From the NCBI GenBank assembly GCA_015069095.1, contig SVJH01000005.1, forward strand, positions 42,488-106,487: a DNA stretch of 64,000 nt, read 5' to 3'. Shown here piece after piece: positions 34,207-42,613 of this stretch. Origin of the DNA: Oscillospiraceae bacterium (GTDB lineage Bacteria > Bacillota > Clostridia > UMGS1810). Both the position numbers and the translations under genes were made by a program. The notes under the pieces are model-generated. The model did no database searches, was not told where the DNA came from, and saw only the letters and a program-made list of their open reading frames with translations. Numbering within the stretch: the stretch's first letter is position 1; every line of letters starts with the position of its first letter.

Positions 34207-35940
34207 ATGAAAAAAACTACGCGACTTTTAATCGATGCGAAAAAATACTGGAAATACATTTTTCTTGGAAGTTTTGGTCTTATACTTATGTCGGCGATGC
34301 AACTTGTATCTCCGCAAATTATAAGAAGACTTCTATCACTAATTGAAGAAAACAGCCCTCTGCTTGGTAAATATTCACTGTATTTATCGGTTTTACTTCT
34401 TTTTATCTACATTTTACAATGGATTGGTCAGTTTATGCGTTCTTATTTTATGCATTATGCGGCACATCATTATATTGCTGAATTAAGACCAAAACTGTTT
34501 AAAAAACTTGAATCACTTTCTATGAAATACTATCACGACAAACAAACAGGTCAGCTTATGAGCAGAATTACAAGCGATACTTCTGTACTTGAAGTTCTAA
34601 TCGCACATGCTCTTCCTGATTTGTTTGTAAATGTTTTTATGTTTGTTTCTGTTGCGATTATTCTCATTAACATTAACATAAAACTTGGTCTTTTATCTCT
34701 TTGCCTTATGCCTCTTATACTGATTGCTGTATGGTATTATGCAACAAAGGTACGCCCTATTTTTAAACATTCTCATCAAAAAACAGCAGAACTTAGCGCA
34801 ATACTTCAGGATGATATTTCCGGTATGAAAGAAATTCAACTTTTCAATCAACAAAAACGCGAAGAAGAAAGAGTTTCAAAATACTCTGATGCACATTGTA
34901 ATACTATTATGAATGCACTTACAAAAGGTGCTATATATCATCCGTCTATAGAATTTTTAAATAATCTTGGAACTGTAATTGTTATTGGTGTTGGTGGATA
35001 TATGGCATTTAAAGGCGAGGCAAATGCATCTGAAATTGTTGCATTTATTCTTTATTTAACACGTCTTTATCAGCCTATTTCCACACTTGGAAGACTTAAC
35101 GAAGATTATCAGAATGCAATGGCAGCAACGGAAAGAATTTTTGAACTTTTGGATGAAAAAAGTGATGTAAATGATGCACCTGATGCTTATGATATGCCAA
35201 AAGCAGAAGGTAAAATCGAATTTAGTAACGTTTCTTTTAAATATAACGAAACAGGCGATGTTTTAAAAGATATTTCTTTAACGGTAAATCCCGGACAAAC
35301 GCTCGCCCTTGTTGGTCCTACTGGAGTTGGAAAAACTACTTTTATTTCACTTGTAGCACGTTTTTACGATCCTACAAGCGGAAAGATTATGCTTGACGGA
35401 CACGACCTTACAAAAATTACTCAGAAATCACTTCGTGATAATATGAGTGTTGTACTTCAGGATGTATTTTTATTTAACGGAACAGTTGAAGAAAACATCC
35501 GCTACGGATGCGAAAGTGCAACAGACGAAGAAGTTATTATGGCATCGCGTATTGCAAACGCTCACGAATTTATTGAAAAAATGGAAAACGGATACAAAAC
35601 AGTTATAGGCGAACGTGGAGTAAGGCTATCCGGGGGACAGAAGCAAAGAATATCAATCGCAAGAGCAGTACTTAGAAATTCTCCTGTTCTTATACTTGAC
35701 GAAGCAACGGCATCTGTTGATACACAAACAGAAAAACTTATTCAAGATGCCATAGATAAACTTGTAAAAAACAGAACAACAATTATTATTGCACACCGTC
35801 TTTCTACCGTAAGAAATGCAGATAAAATTGCAGTGCTTGAAGATGGAATGATAAAAGAAATAGGAAAACATGACGAACTGATTAAAAAAGGTGGACTATA
35901 TGCCAAACTTTCTAAAATCCAGTTCAAAATGGAGGCATAA
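34207..35940 (+). CDS. ABC exporter half-transporter (MsbA/LmrA type)
   Basis: 577 residues from ATG 34,207 (GGAGATG ahead). The N-terminal ABC transmembrane domain has six helices (about 20-310). The C-terminal ATPase has Walker A GPTGVGKTTF (about 369-378), Q-loop VLQDVFLFNGTVEENI (about 416-431), signature LSGGQKQRISIARAVL (about 473-488) and Walker B VLILDEATASVD (about 494-505). As a half-transporter it would work as a homodimer to export lipid, drug or peptide. It is followed 5 bases later by dtd. No partner half-transporter is nearby. Confidence 0.92.
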   Translation: MKKTTRLLIDAKKYWKYIFLGSFGLILMSAMQLVSPQIIRRLLSLIEENSPLLGKYSLYLSVLLLFIYILQWIGQFMRSYFMHYAAHHYIAELRPKLFKKLESLSMKYYHDKQTGQLMSRITSDTSVLEVLIAHALPDLFVNVFMFVSVAIILININIKLGLLSLCLMPLILIAVWYYATKVRPIFKHSHQKTAELSAILQDDISGMKEIQLFNQQKREEERVSKYSDAHCNTIMNALTKGAIYHPSIEFLNNLGTVIVIGVGGYMAFKGEANASEIVAFILYLTRLYQPISTLGRLNEDYQNAMAATERIFELLDEKSDVNDAPDAYDMPKAEGKIEFSNVSFKYNETGDVLKDISLTVNPGQTLALVGPTGVGKTTFISLVARFYDPTSGKIMLDGHDLTKITQKSLRDNMSVVLQDVFLFNGTVEENIRYGCESATDEEVIMASRIANAHEFIEKMENGYKTVIGERGVRLSGGQKQRISIARAVLRNSPVLILDEATASVDTQTEKLIQDAIDKLVKNRTTIIIAHRLSTVRNADKIAVLEDGMIKEIGKHDELIKKGGLYAKLSKIQFKMEA

Positions 35941-35944
35941 ATAA

Positions 35945-36382
35945 ATGAGAGTAGTACTTCAAAGAGTAAATTACGCAAATGTAAAAGTTGACGGGAAAAT
36001 AATTGGCGAAATAAAAAAAGGTTATCTTGCCCTTTTAGGAATAAGTGGCGAAGATACAAAAGAAATTGCCGATAAAATGGTAAATAAAATTAAAAATTTA
36101 CGTCTTTTTGATGATGAAGACGGAAAAACAAATCTTTCCATTTCAGATGTTGGCGGTTCACTTTTGGTTGTATCGCAGTTTACACTTTATGCAGATTGTA
36201 AAAAAGGCAACAGACCAAGTTTTACACTTGCTGCAAAACCTGATATGGCAGAAGATTTATATGAATACTTCCTTACAAAATGCACCGAAATATTTGGAAA
36301 TGTAGAGCACGGCTCATTTGGTGCAGATATGAAAGTTACACTTGAAAACGACGGTCCTTTTACAGTAATACTTGAAATGTAA
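35945..36382 (+). CDS. dtd: D-aminoacyl-tRNA deacylase
   Basis: 145 residues, exact family length. [17 protein letters not shown] at the N-terminus, [17 protein letters not shown] (about 78-94; catalytic SQFTL) and a [12 protein letters not shown]-terminus matching the conserved NxGP(V)T motif, with Phe in place of Val. Dtd frees D-amino acids (and glycine) from mischarged tRNAs. Co-transcribed with the ABC exporter. A bidirectional terminator follows. Confidence 0.95.
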   Translation: MRVVLQRVNYANVKVDGKIIGEIKKGYLALLGISGEDTKEIADKMVNKIKNLRLFDDEDGKTNLSISDVGGSLLVVSQFTLYADCKKGNRPSFTLAAKPDMAEDLYEYFLTKCTEIFGNVEHGSFGADMKVTLENDGPFTVILEM

Positions 36383-36395
36383 TGTTTAAAAAAAA

Positions 36396-36430
36396 CAAAA
36401 ACTCATAATCAACCGATTATGAGTTTTTTT
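36396..36430. terminator. Bidirectional terminator between dtd and asnA
   Basis: AACTCATAATC pairs with GATTATGAGTT across an AACC loop, with A/T runs on both sides. Confidence 0.85.
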
Positions 36431-36431
36431 A

Positions 36432-37436
36432 TTATAAAATATAAATTCCCGCATCTGCACATTCTTTAATCATTTCGTCTGGCCATACAGATGACTGAAC
36501 TTCACCGATATGTGCTTTTGAAAGCATAAACATACAAATTCTTGACTGACCAAGTCCGCCTCCGATTGTGTATGGAAGTTTTCCCTCAACTAAATCTTTG
36601 TGGAACGGAAGTGATAATCTGTCAAGGCAGTCTGCTTTTTCAAGTTGTTTTTTAAGCGACTCTTCAGAAACTCTTATTCCCATACTTGAAACTTCAAATG
36701 CAACATCAAGTACTTCATTATACAAAAGAATATCTCCGTTAAGTTCCCAATCGTCGTAGTCAGGTGCTCTGCCGTCATGTTTTTCGCCGTTATTTAGTTT
36801 GTCGCCTATTTTCATTAAAAATACGGCTTTCTTTTCTTTGGCTATAAGATTTTCTCTTTCTTTTGATGTTTTATCAGGATACATATCGTAAAGCTGTTGA
36901 GTTGTTATAAAAGTAATTTCATCAGGAAGTTGCGCTTTTAAAACTGGGAATGCTTCTGTTACTGTTTTTTCTGTTTTTTTGAAAACACTGTATATTTTAT
37001 TTACAATACATCTAAGTGTTTCTTCTGTTCTTTCTTCAAATGCAATAACTTTTTCCCAGTCCCACTGGTCAACGTAAATTGAATGAAGATTATCTGTTTC
37101 TTCATCACGTCTTATTGCATTCATATCTGTATATAAACCTTCACCTATGTCAAATCCGTAGTGTTTTAACGCGTATCTTTTCCACTTTGCAAGAGAATGA
37201 ACAATTTCAAGATTTTTCCCTGTTTCTTTTACATCAAAACTAACAGGGCGTTCAACACCATTAAGATTATCATTAAGCCCCATTGATGCATCAACAAAAA
37301 GCGGTGCAGAAACTCTTATTAAATTAAGTTCTTTAGCAAGATTTTTTTCAAAACAGTCTTTTACCATTTTGATTGCAATTTGCGTATCTTTAAGATTAAG
37401 TGAAGATCTGTAACCCTCAGGTTTAATTAAACTCAT
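36432..37436 (-). CDS. asnA: Aspartate-ammonia ligase (asparagine synthetase A)
   Basis: 334 residues from ATG 37,436; an in-frame ATG at 37,448 adds MIIT but an AGG directly abuts it, so the later start is more likely. Class II aaRS-like fold: APLFVDASMGLNDNLNGVER (about 40-59), VHSLAKWKRYAL (about 79-90), NAIRRDEETDNLHSIYVDQW (about 104-123), YDDWELNGDILLY (about 220) and GGGLGQSRICMFML (about 296-309; motif 3 Arg). Makes asparagine from aspartate and ammonia with ATP. Single gene. Confidence 0.94.
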   Translation of the reverse strand: MSLIKPEGYRSSLNLKDTQIAIKMVKDCFEKNLAKELNLIRVSAPLFVDASMGLNDNLNGVERPVSFDVKETGKNLEIVHSLAKWKRYALKHYGFDIGEGLYTDMNAIRRDEETDNLHSIYVDQWDWEKVIAFEERTEETLRCIVNKIYSVFKKTEKTVTEAFPVLKAQLPDEITFITTQQLYDMYPDKTSKERENLIAKEKKAVFLMKIGDKLNNGEKHDGRAPDYDDWELNGDILLYNEVLDVAFEVSSMGIRVSEESLKKQLEKADCLDRLSLPFHKDLVEGKLPYTIGGGLGQSRICMFMLSKAHIGEVQSSVWPDEMIKECADAGIYIL

Positions 37437-37527
37437 TGTTATAATCATCCTATCAACTTAAATTATATATTTGATATGATACCACGAGTTGCAATATTTT
37501 TCAAGTATTTTTTAATAAACAAAAATA

Positions 37528-37559
37528 AAATCCCGTAATCTTAAAAGATTATGGGATTT
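37528..37559 (-). terminator. Terminator of the quinone reductase gene
   Basis: AAATCCC.TAATC pairs with GATTA.GGGATTT, followed by A/T-rich sequence on the minus strand. Confidence 0.75.
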
Positions 37560-37569
37560 TTGGTTGTTT

Positions 37570-38553
37570 TTATTCAACTGTTAAAACTACTTTTCCTACG
37601 TTTTCGCCACGGTATAAAATATCGTGCGCTTCTTCTGCCTTTTGTATTGGTAAAACTTTGTAAATTGTAGGTTTAACTTCTCCTGTTTCAACCTTTGGCC
37701 ATACGTTATCTACAAGTGCTTTTAGAATTTCTGCTTTAACTTTAGGTGTACGTGAACGAAGTGTACTTCCTATAATTCTTACGTTTCTTACATAAATGTT
37801 TTTAAGGTCGATTTCGGTTTTTACACCTGCAAGTGCTGCAATCATAATCCAACGTGCGCCGTGATTTAAGTAGTGAATACATTTGCCCATTATTTCTCCG
37901 CCAAGGCAGTCAATCGCAACGTCAACTCCTCTGCCTTCTTCAAGTTCTTTTTTAAGAACTTCTGCTATGTTTTCTTTGCTTGTATTAACAACCAAATCGG
38001 CGTTTAAATGTTTAATAGATGCTGCTATTTCATCAGATAAAACAGTTGTAATAACTCTGATTCCAAACGCTTTTGCCATTGGAATAATAACACTTGCAAG
38101 ACCAGATGCACCGGCATTCATAAGTAGTGTATCGCCTTCTTTTATTTTACCTTCAATAAAAAGATTTAAATATGCTGTTGCAAATGCTTCAGGTATTGCC
38201 GCTGCTTCTACCATTGAGCAGTTTTTAGGAACAGGCATAATCATATCATATTTTACATTTACATACTGGGCATATCCGCCACCGCCAAGAAGTGAGCAAA
38301 CTTTGTCTCCTACTTTAAAGTTTGATTTTTCTTTGGCAACATCGCCCATTTCAACGATTTCGCCTGCAACTTCAAGTCCCATCCATTCAGGGCAACCTGC
38401 AGGTGGTGGATAGTCGCCTTCTCTTTGCATAAGGTCTGCTCTGTTAAGTGCAGCCGCTTCAATTTTTACAAGAACATCTTCTTTGCCAACTATTGGATTT
38501 GGAACATCGTCCCATCTTAAACTTCTATCATCATTTACAAGTATTGCTTTCAT
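37570..38553 (-). CDS. NAD(P)H:quinone oxidoreductase, PIG3/QOR-type MDR enzyme
   Basis: 327 residues. Zinc-free medium-chain dehydrogenase/reductase: EAAALNRADLMQREGDYPPP (about 33-52) is typical of the PIG3 group, GLEVAGEIVEMG (about 59-70) and GDTLLMNAGASGLASVIIPM (about 139-158) give the nucleotide-binding Rossmann site. The zinc-ligand Cys/His of alcohol dehydrogenases are absent. Predicted to reduce quinones or alkenals with NADPH. SD AAGGAG precedes the ATG. The gene is monocistronic. Confidence 0.88.
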   Translation of the reverse strand: MKAILVNDDRSLRWDDVPNPIVGKEDVLVKIEAAALNRADLMQREGDYPPPAGCPEWMGLEVAGEIVEMGDVAKEKSNFKVGDKVCSLLGGGGYAQYVNVKYDMIMPVPKNCSMVEAAAIPEAFATAYLNLFIEGKIKEGDTLLMNAGASGLASVIIPMAKAFGIRVITTVLSDEIAASIKHLNADLVVNTSKENIAEVLKKELEEGRGVDVAIDCLGGEIMGKCIHYLNHGARWIMIAALAGVKTEIDLKNIYVRNVRIIGSTLRSRTPKVKAEILKALVDNVWPKVETGEVKPTIYKVLPIQKAEEAHDILYRGENVGKVVLTVE

Positions 38554-38585
38554 TTTTATTTCTCCTTTTATGATTTATTAACATA

Positions 38586-38614
38586 ATTATACAATTATAT
38601 TTTGCAAAATACAA
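38586..38614 (-). promoter_or_regulatory. Probable promoter of the quinone reductase gene
   Basis: Minus strand TTGTAT (38,614-38,609), 17-base spacer, TATAAT (38,591-38,586), about 33 bases ahead of ATG 38,553. Confidence 0.55.
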
Positions 38615-38660
38615 TATAAAATAATATTATTATAAGGTAAAATTCTCTATATAAACATAA

Positions 38661-38686
38661 AAAAGCCACTCAAACGAGTGGCTTTT
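38661..38686 (-). terminator. Terminator after the small protein gene
   Basis: AAAAGCCACTC pairs with GAGTGGCTTTT across AAAC; T-run on the minus strand. Confidence 0.8.
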
Positions 38687-38696
38687 TGTTTTTATA

Positions 38697-38852
38697 TTAG
38701 TTTATTTTATCTTTCCAGCTTGCGTTTGCATCTGCATTTGTAAACGTTTTTAAATCAACTTTTGTAAGAGGATTTGTGCTTACGCCTGAAGTTAAAATAA
38801 CATCTTCCAAAACGAATTTTTTGATTTGTGCATTTGGTTTTATATATTTCAT
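38697..38852 (-). CDS. 51-residue small protein with EDVILTSG motif
   Basis: A short frame with an excellent SD (AAGGAGG 8 bases before ATG 38,852). The protein begins MKYIKPNAQIKKFVLEDVIL and continues TSGVSTNPLTKVDLKTF, ending WKDKIN. No signal peptide, no Cys. The layout (short Pro-containing start, then an 'EDVI.TSG' element) is one I associate with many uncharacterised small proteins of gut anaerobes. The SD overlaps the stop region of the 439-residue secreted protein upstream (16-base gap) and a terminator follows, so the two are an operon. Function unknown. Confidence 0.7.
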   Translation of the reverse strand: MKYIKPNAQIKKFVLEDVILTSGVSTNPLTKVDLKTFTNADANASWKDKIN

Positions 38853-38868
38853 TTTTAAATCCTCCTTA

Positions 38869-40188
38869 TCAGTTTAATGGTATATTGTTGCCTTCAAAAT
38901 CAACTGCATACGCATTTACGCTAAATTCAACATCATCTGATGGAACATCGCCGATTGCAGCTGTTGCAACATAAACGCCCGTTTTAGAATATACTGTATC
39001 ATTTACAGTAACGTTTCCGTAAACTTCATCAAGATCAACAGTCCATGTAAAGCCGTCTGCTGTAATTTCAAATACAACTTTAGCGTAATCTTCAGCTTCT
39101 TCAATTAATTTGAAGAAACGGTTTGTGTATGTACCTTCGCCATCTTCATACGCTACCACTGTGCTGTTTGCAACTTCTACCTGAGGATATGGTTTTTCTA
39201 CTGTAAATGTAGCATTTCCTGTTGGTACCTGACCAAAAATATCTTTAACTTCGCTAAGGTCAATTGTGTTGTTTCCGTACACTAACACGTCTTCTGATAC
39301 GTTAAATGCCAAACCGCCTTTTTCTGTTTTAATATCTGCAAGCGGTAGATACTCGCCATTTACTTTTACCAAGCTTAAAGTTGCATCTTTAGAAAGATTT
39401 GCAAGTGTTACTTCGTTAGATGTTGTAAATTTAAGATTGTTCTGAGATAGTGTAAGATTTGGAAGGTCAGATTTGTCAACTGTGTAAACACCTGTATTAT
39501 CAAGATATGCTGTATCTCTTGGACTCCACAAGCCTCTAACATCTACACCTATCATCTGATTGCTTTCAGATTTTACATAAGTTGCAAACGAATCAGCAAG
39601 AGTAGTAGTTGCCTTCTGTCCGTTAGCATAAATATCTGCTGAATATGCAGTTGCATCATTTGTCATATCTACAACTACAACTACATCTACCCATGAATCT
39701 TTATAATAATCTTTAGCCGCAATAAGTGTTGTACTGGTGTCGTGAGTAAATATATTTAATCCACCAATTCTGAAAAACTCTGCACCTCTCATATATGACC
39801 ATCCGTTTGTTCCGTCGTAAAAAATTGCTCTTACGGCGTCTCTGTTATTCCCACAGAACTGCGCTTTAAATACAAGGTACTTTTCATTTTCATCTGTAAC
39901 AAGCACTTTATTTCCGCCAAATCCGGCATTTACAGATGAATATTGTGCTGGTTTTACTACAATATTTTGCGACTGTGCATCATATACATAGTATTCGCCT
40001 CTTGCATACCATCCCTGATTTGAATTAAAACCAGAGTAAGTATTTGCAGTTGATGTAACAATATCATCAGCACTTGAGAAATCAACCATTGGCAAATGCC
40101 ATGTTTTTTCGCCATCTGCAAATGCTACGCAAGAAAATGACGAAATAATTAATGTGAAAATAATCAAAGATGATAATAGTTTTTTCAT
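38869..40188 (-). CDS. Secreted beta-rich protein of unknown function
   Basis: 439 residues. A clear signal peptide (MKKLLSSLIIFTLIISSFSC... with a likely AFA|DG cleavage near 25) is followed by about 200 residues resembling a concanavalin/laminin-G-like jelly roll (YYKDSWVDVVVVVDMTNDAT; aromatic-rich strands; DTAYLDNTGVYTVD) and then Ig-like segments (about 245-330 and 345-439). No cell-wall anchor, dockerin or catalytic motif is seen. It could be a carbohydrate-binding surface protein released to the medium. It has its own promoter with a structured leader, and a 51-residue partner downstream. Function not recognised. Confidence 0.75.
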   Translation of the reverse strand: MKKLLSSLIIFTLIISSFSCVAFADGEKTWHLPMVDFSSADDIVTSTANTYSGFNSNQGWYARGEYYVYDAQSQNIVVKPAQYSSVNAGFGGNKVLVTDENEKYLVFKAQFCGNNRDAVRAIFYDGTNGWSYMRGAEFFRIGGLNIFTHDTSTTLIAAKDYYKDSWVDVVVVVDMTNDATAYSADIYANGQKATTTLADSFATYVKSESNQMIGVDVRGLWSPRDTAYLDNTGVYTVDKSDLPNLTLSQNNLKFTTSNEVTLANLSKDATLSLVKVNGEYLPLADIKTEKGGLAFNVSEDVLVYGNNTIDLSEVKDIFGQVPTGNATFTVEKPYPQVEVANSTVVAYEDGEGTYTNRFFKLIEEAEDYAKVVFEITADGFTWTVDLDEVYGNVTVNDTVYSKTGVYVATAAIGDVPSDDVEFSVNAYAVDFEGNNIPLN

Positions 40189-40204
40189 TTTTATCTTCCT
40201 TTCT

Positions 40205-40262
40205 TTTATGTAACTAAAGGAGCGTGTAGTATGGCTACATACTCCAAAGGTGTACTCCTTTG
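40205..40262 (-). promoter_or_regulatory. Structured 5' leader of the secreted-protein gene
   Basis: On the minus strand AAAGGAG can pair either with the nearby CCTTT (loop AGTACA) or, about 40 bases on, with CTCCTTT enclosing an AGTATG-TAGC-CATACT hairpin. These pairings are mutually exclusive. The promoter TTTACA (40,313-40,308)/TATAAT (40,290-40,285), spacer 17, lies upstream. No known riboswitch class recognised. Confidence 0.5.
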
Positions 40263-40284
40263 TTAAATATTATATACACATACA

Positions 40285-40313
40285 ATTATATCATTTAGTT
40301 TTTCTGTTGTAAA
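40285..40313 (-). promoter_or_regulatory. Promoter of the secreted-protein gene
   Basis: Minus strand TTTACA and TATAAT with 17-base spacing; leader of about 90 bases to ATG 40,188. The rest of the 286-base gap up to 40,474 holds one inverted repeat, ATCCCCCTT/AAGGGGGAT (around 40,369-40,395), a candidate terminator for the glycosidase gene. Confidence 0.65.
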
Positions 40314-40474
40314 TGCATAAATCGGACGTATAAATTAACAAAGCAGGACATTTAAAATATCCCCCTTAAATGTTAATACTTTCAAGGGGGGATTATATCA
40401 TAAGCACAATTATATTTTTAGAAAATCAATATAAAATACTATTCTTTTGAGGTAAAATTCTATAACATAGTATT

Positions 40475-42490
40475 TTAAATCACCTCAACTATACTGTGAA
40501 TGTCAACCTTATCAATACTAAAATAAATTCTACCGTTTTTATATTCAAAGTCAAGAATTTTGTTATCAGGCTGCAACACAACCTTATTCGGCATATTATC
40601 TGACTTAACCGAAAGTTTTATATCAAATACAGGTAAAATCATATCTTCTGTAACTGAATTTGGATTTGCGTGGTTTCCGTTTGCATTTACAAGTTGCAAT
40701 AAAAGTCGGTTTTCTTTTTCTAAGGTTACAAGTTCCAAAATTCCATACGCTGATTCAACTTTTGCAATTGGCGTATAAAGGTCATCCAAAATATTATTTA
40801 CAAGTTTTCTGTGCAAATATTGCATTCCATCATTATACTGAGTGCCAAGGTCAATGCCTATTACAGCAATTTTACCTTTTCCGTATCCATATCTCATTGC
40901 AAAAGGAGTACCTTTTCCTCTTAAAGAATTGTGAAGTGTACCAAACACCTTGGCGTCATCATCTTCCGTCAAAATTGTACATGCGCCTTGTGTAACACCG
41001 TGTTTGTCATCACAAAGTGTAAAATAACAAGGCATTTTTGAAGCATATGCATCATTATTATGACCAATATCGCAATTTGACCAGTTTGGCGTTTCAGGAA
41101 CCTCGTTGTAGTATTCTGCTTTAAAGCCAAATCCGTTTTCAGAGAAAATACGGCTTGTTTTTGAACCTACAATCAATAAATTGCCACCATTTGATACATA
41201 TTCTTTAAGTTTATCCATAGTATTTTTTTCAAGACCAAAATACAGTTCAGGCACTATAATTACAGGATACTTATCGTAGTTGCCTTCTAAAGTATGCTCA
41301 CATACAAGTTCCAAAGAATGAGAACTATCACAAAGAAGCGATGTAAGTCCCATAAGTTTTTCCATTCCGTCTCTGCTAAACGGTCTTGTCATTTCTTTAT
41401 ATCTGTCATATGTAGAAACGAGCATTGCCACCTGATGAACCTGTTTTCCTTTAAAACAATATGGCTCTCTTTCTCTTAAAAAATTTGCAAGAGGAATTAT
41501 ATCATTTATCTGAGCATAATTATGATTTCCGTCTAAAAACTGAGAAATATTGTCCTCAAATGCGCCCCCAAGTGCAATTATAGATGATGCTTCCTGCATA
41601 ATCTGAACAAGATGTTTTGGCGGAATTAATGGTGTTTTATATATAAGATAACGGGAATGCCAAAGCATAAGGTCCCATGCCTTATTTTGCTGAGCAAGCA
41701 TTCTTCCTGCATATCTTGCCGAGTTAACACAGTTTAAAGGATTTAAATCTCCGGATAAAAAATCAACATCTGCACTTACCCTCTCCGGCATATGGTCCGA
41801 AAATGCCCAGTTTGAGCAGATTTGAAGTTTTGGGTATTTTTTATGCAACACATCTACATAATAGCGCAAAGTTTTGCGGTACTGCTCCCTTGTGTATTCC
41901 ATATATTCATCATAGTATAAATCATCTTGGGTTTTTGGTGCTTTCCCTTCAAGATTTATACCGGTTGTCTTTTCAAAATCGGCTATTGTTTCAGGTCTGT
42001 AATCCAATTTTACCGACCAGCAATCTCCGTCTATCCATATTCCGTCTATATCATATTTTTCAACAACTTCAGATATTTGCGGTATAAAAAATTCATCGTA
42101 ATATTTACTAAACGGAAGTACTGATGGCCTTAAGTTTCCTTCTGCATCAATAACAGCCTCCTGTGGATGCTCATTGCAATATTTAATATCGTAAACTCCG
42201 GAAAAATGCACATACAATCCAATTGAGTATTCTTTTGTAACCTTTCTCCATAGCATAAGAAGGTCTTCATCATACTGTGGCAACGCATTGTCAAACTTTG
42301 TAGGATAAGATGCCCATCCCGGATGACCTTTGCAATCTACTTGCACAAAATCCGGTTTTAAAGTTTCACACATTCTTCGCATTTCGCTTTCATCTACGTT
42401 TTTTCCTATTATAACATTATCTTCAATACGTGCATGAAAGTCTCCGTGAATACCAAAAAAACAATTCTCACGTCGCTTGATTTCTTGCAT
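40475..42490 (-). CDS. Putative glycoside hydrolase, alpha-L-fucosidase/beta-galactosidase-like architecture
   Basis: 671 residues, no signal peptide. The N-terminal ~370 residues look like a TIM barrel: FVQVDCKGHPGWASYP (about 50), GLYVHFSGVYD (about 93) and YDIDGIWIDGDCW (about 147-159), where IWIDG resembles the GH29 nucleophile region. A middle domain (about 385-560) has NGGNLLIVGSKTS, and YGYGKGKIAVIGIDLG fits the flavodoxin-like beta-galactosidase trimerisation domain. A C-terminal beta domain follows. A family number cannot be set without a search. Likely acts on imported oligosaccharides. It has its own promoter. Confidence 0.65.
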   Translation of the reverse strand: MQEIKRRENCFFGIHGDFHARIEDNVIIGKNVDESEMRRMCETLKPDFVQVDCKGHPGWASYPTKFDNALPQYDEDLLMLWRKVTKEYSIGLYVHFSGVYDIKYCNEHPQEAVIDAEGNLRPSVLPFSKYYDEFFIPQISEVVEKYDIDGIWIDGDCWSVKLDYRPETIADFEKTTGINLEGKAPKTQDDLYYDEYMEYTREQYRKTLRYYVDVLHKKYPKLQICSNWAFSDHMPERVSADVDFLSGDLNPLNCVNSARYAGRMLAQQNKAWDLMLWHSRYLIYKTPLIPPKHLVQIMQEASSIIALGGAFEDNISQFLDGNHNYAQINDIIPLANFLREREPYCFKGKQVHQVAMLVSTYDRYKEMTRPFSRDGMEKLMGLTSLLCDSSHSLELVCEHTLEGNYDKYPVIIVPELYFGLEKNTMDKLKEYVSNGGNLLIVGSKTSRIFSENGFGFKAEYYNEVPETPNWSNCDIGHNNDAYASKMPCYFTLCDDKHGVTQGACTILTEDDDAKVFGTLHNSLRGKGTPFAMRYGYGKGKIAVIGIDLGTQYNDGMQYLHRKLVNNILDDLYTPIAKVESAYGILELVTLEKENRLLLQLVNANGNHANPNSVTEDMILPVFDIKLSVKSDNMPNKVVLQPDNKILDFEYKNGRIYFSIDKVDIHSIVEVI

Positions 42491-42531
42491 AATTTTCCTC
42501 TCCTTTTTAGCATTTTGATGAATACTCGTTT

Positions 42532-42560
42532 ATTGTATCACAGAATATGTTGTAGTTCAA
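42532..42560 (-). promoter_or_regulatory. Promoter of the 671-residue glycosidase gene
   Basis: Minus strand TTGAAC (42,560-42,555), 17-base spacer, TACAAT (42,537-42,532); AAGGAGAGG precedes the ATG at 42,490. Confidence 0.65.
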
Positions 42561-42572
42561 TACACAAATCAA

Positions 42573-42599
42573 AAAAGCAAGGTGGTTCACCTTGCTTTT
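42573..42599 (-). terminator. Terminator of the Lrp-aminotransferase operon
   Basis: AAAAGCAAGGTG pairs with CACCTTGCTTTT across a GTT loop, with a T-run on the minus strand. Confidence 0.8.
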
Positions 42600-42613
42600 A
42601 ATTTTTATAAAGA

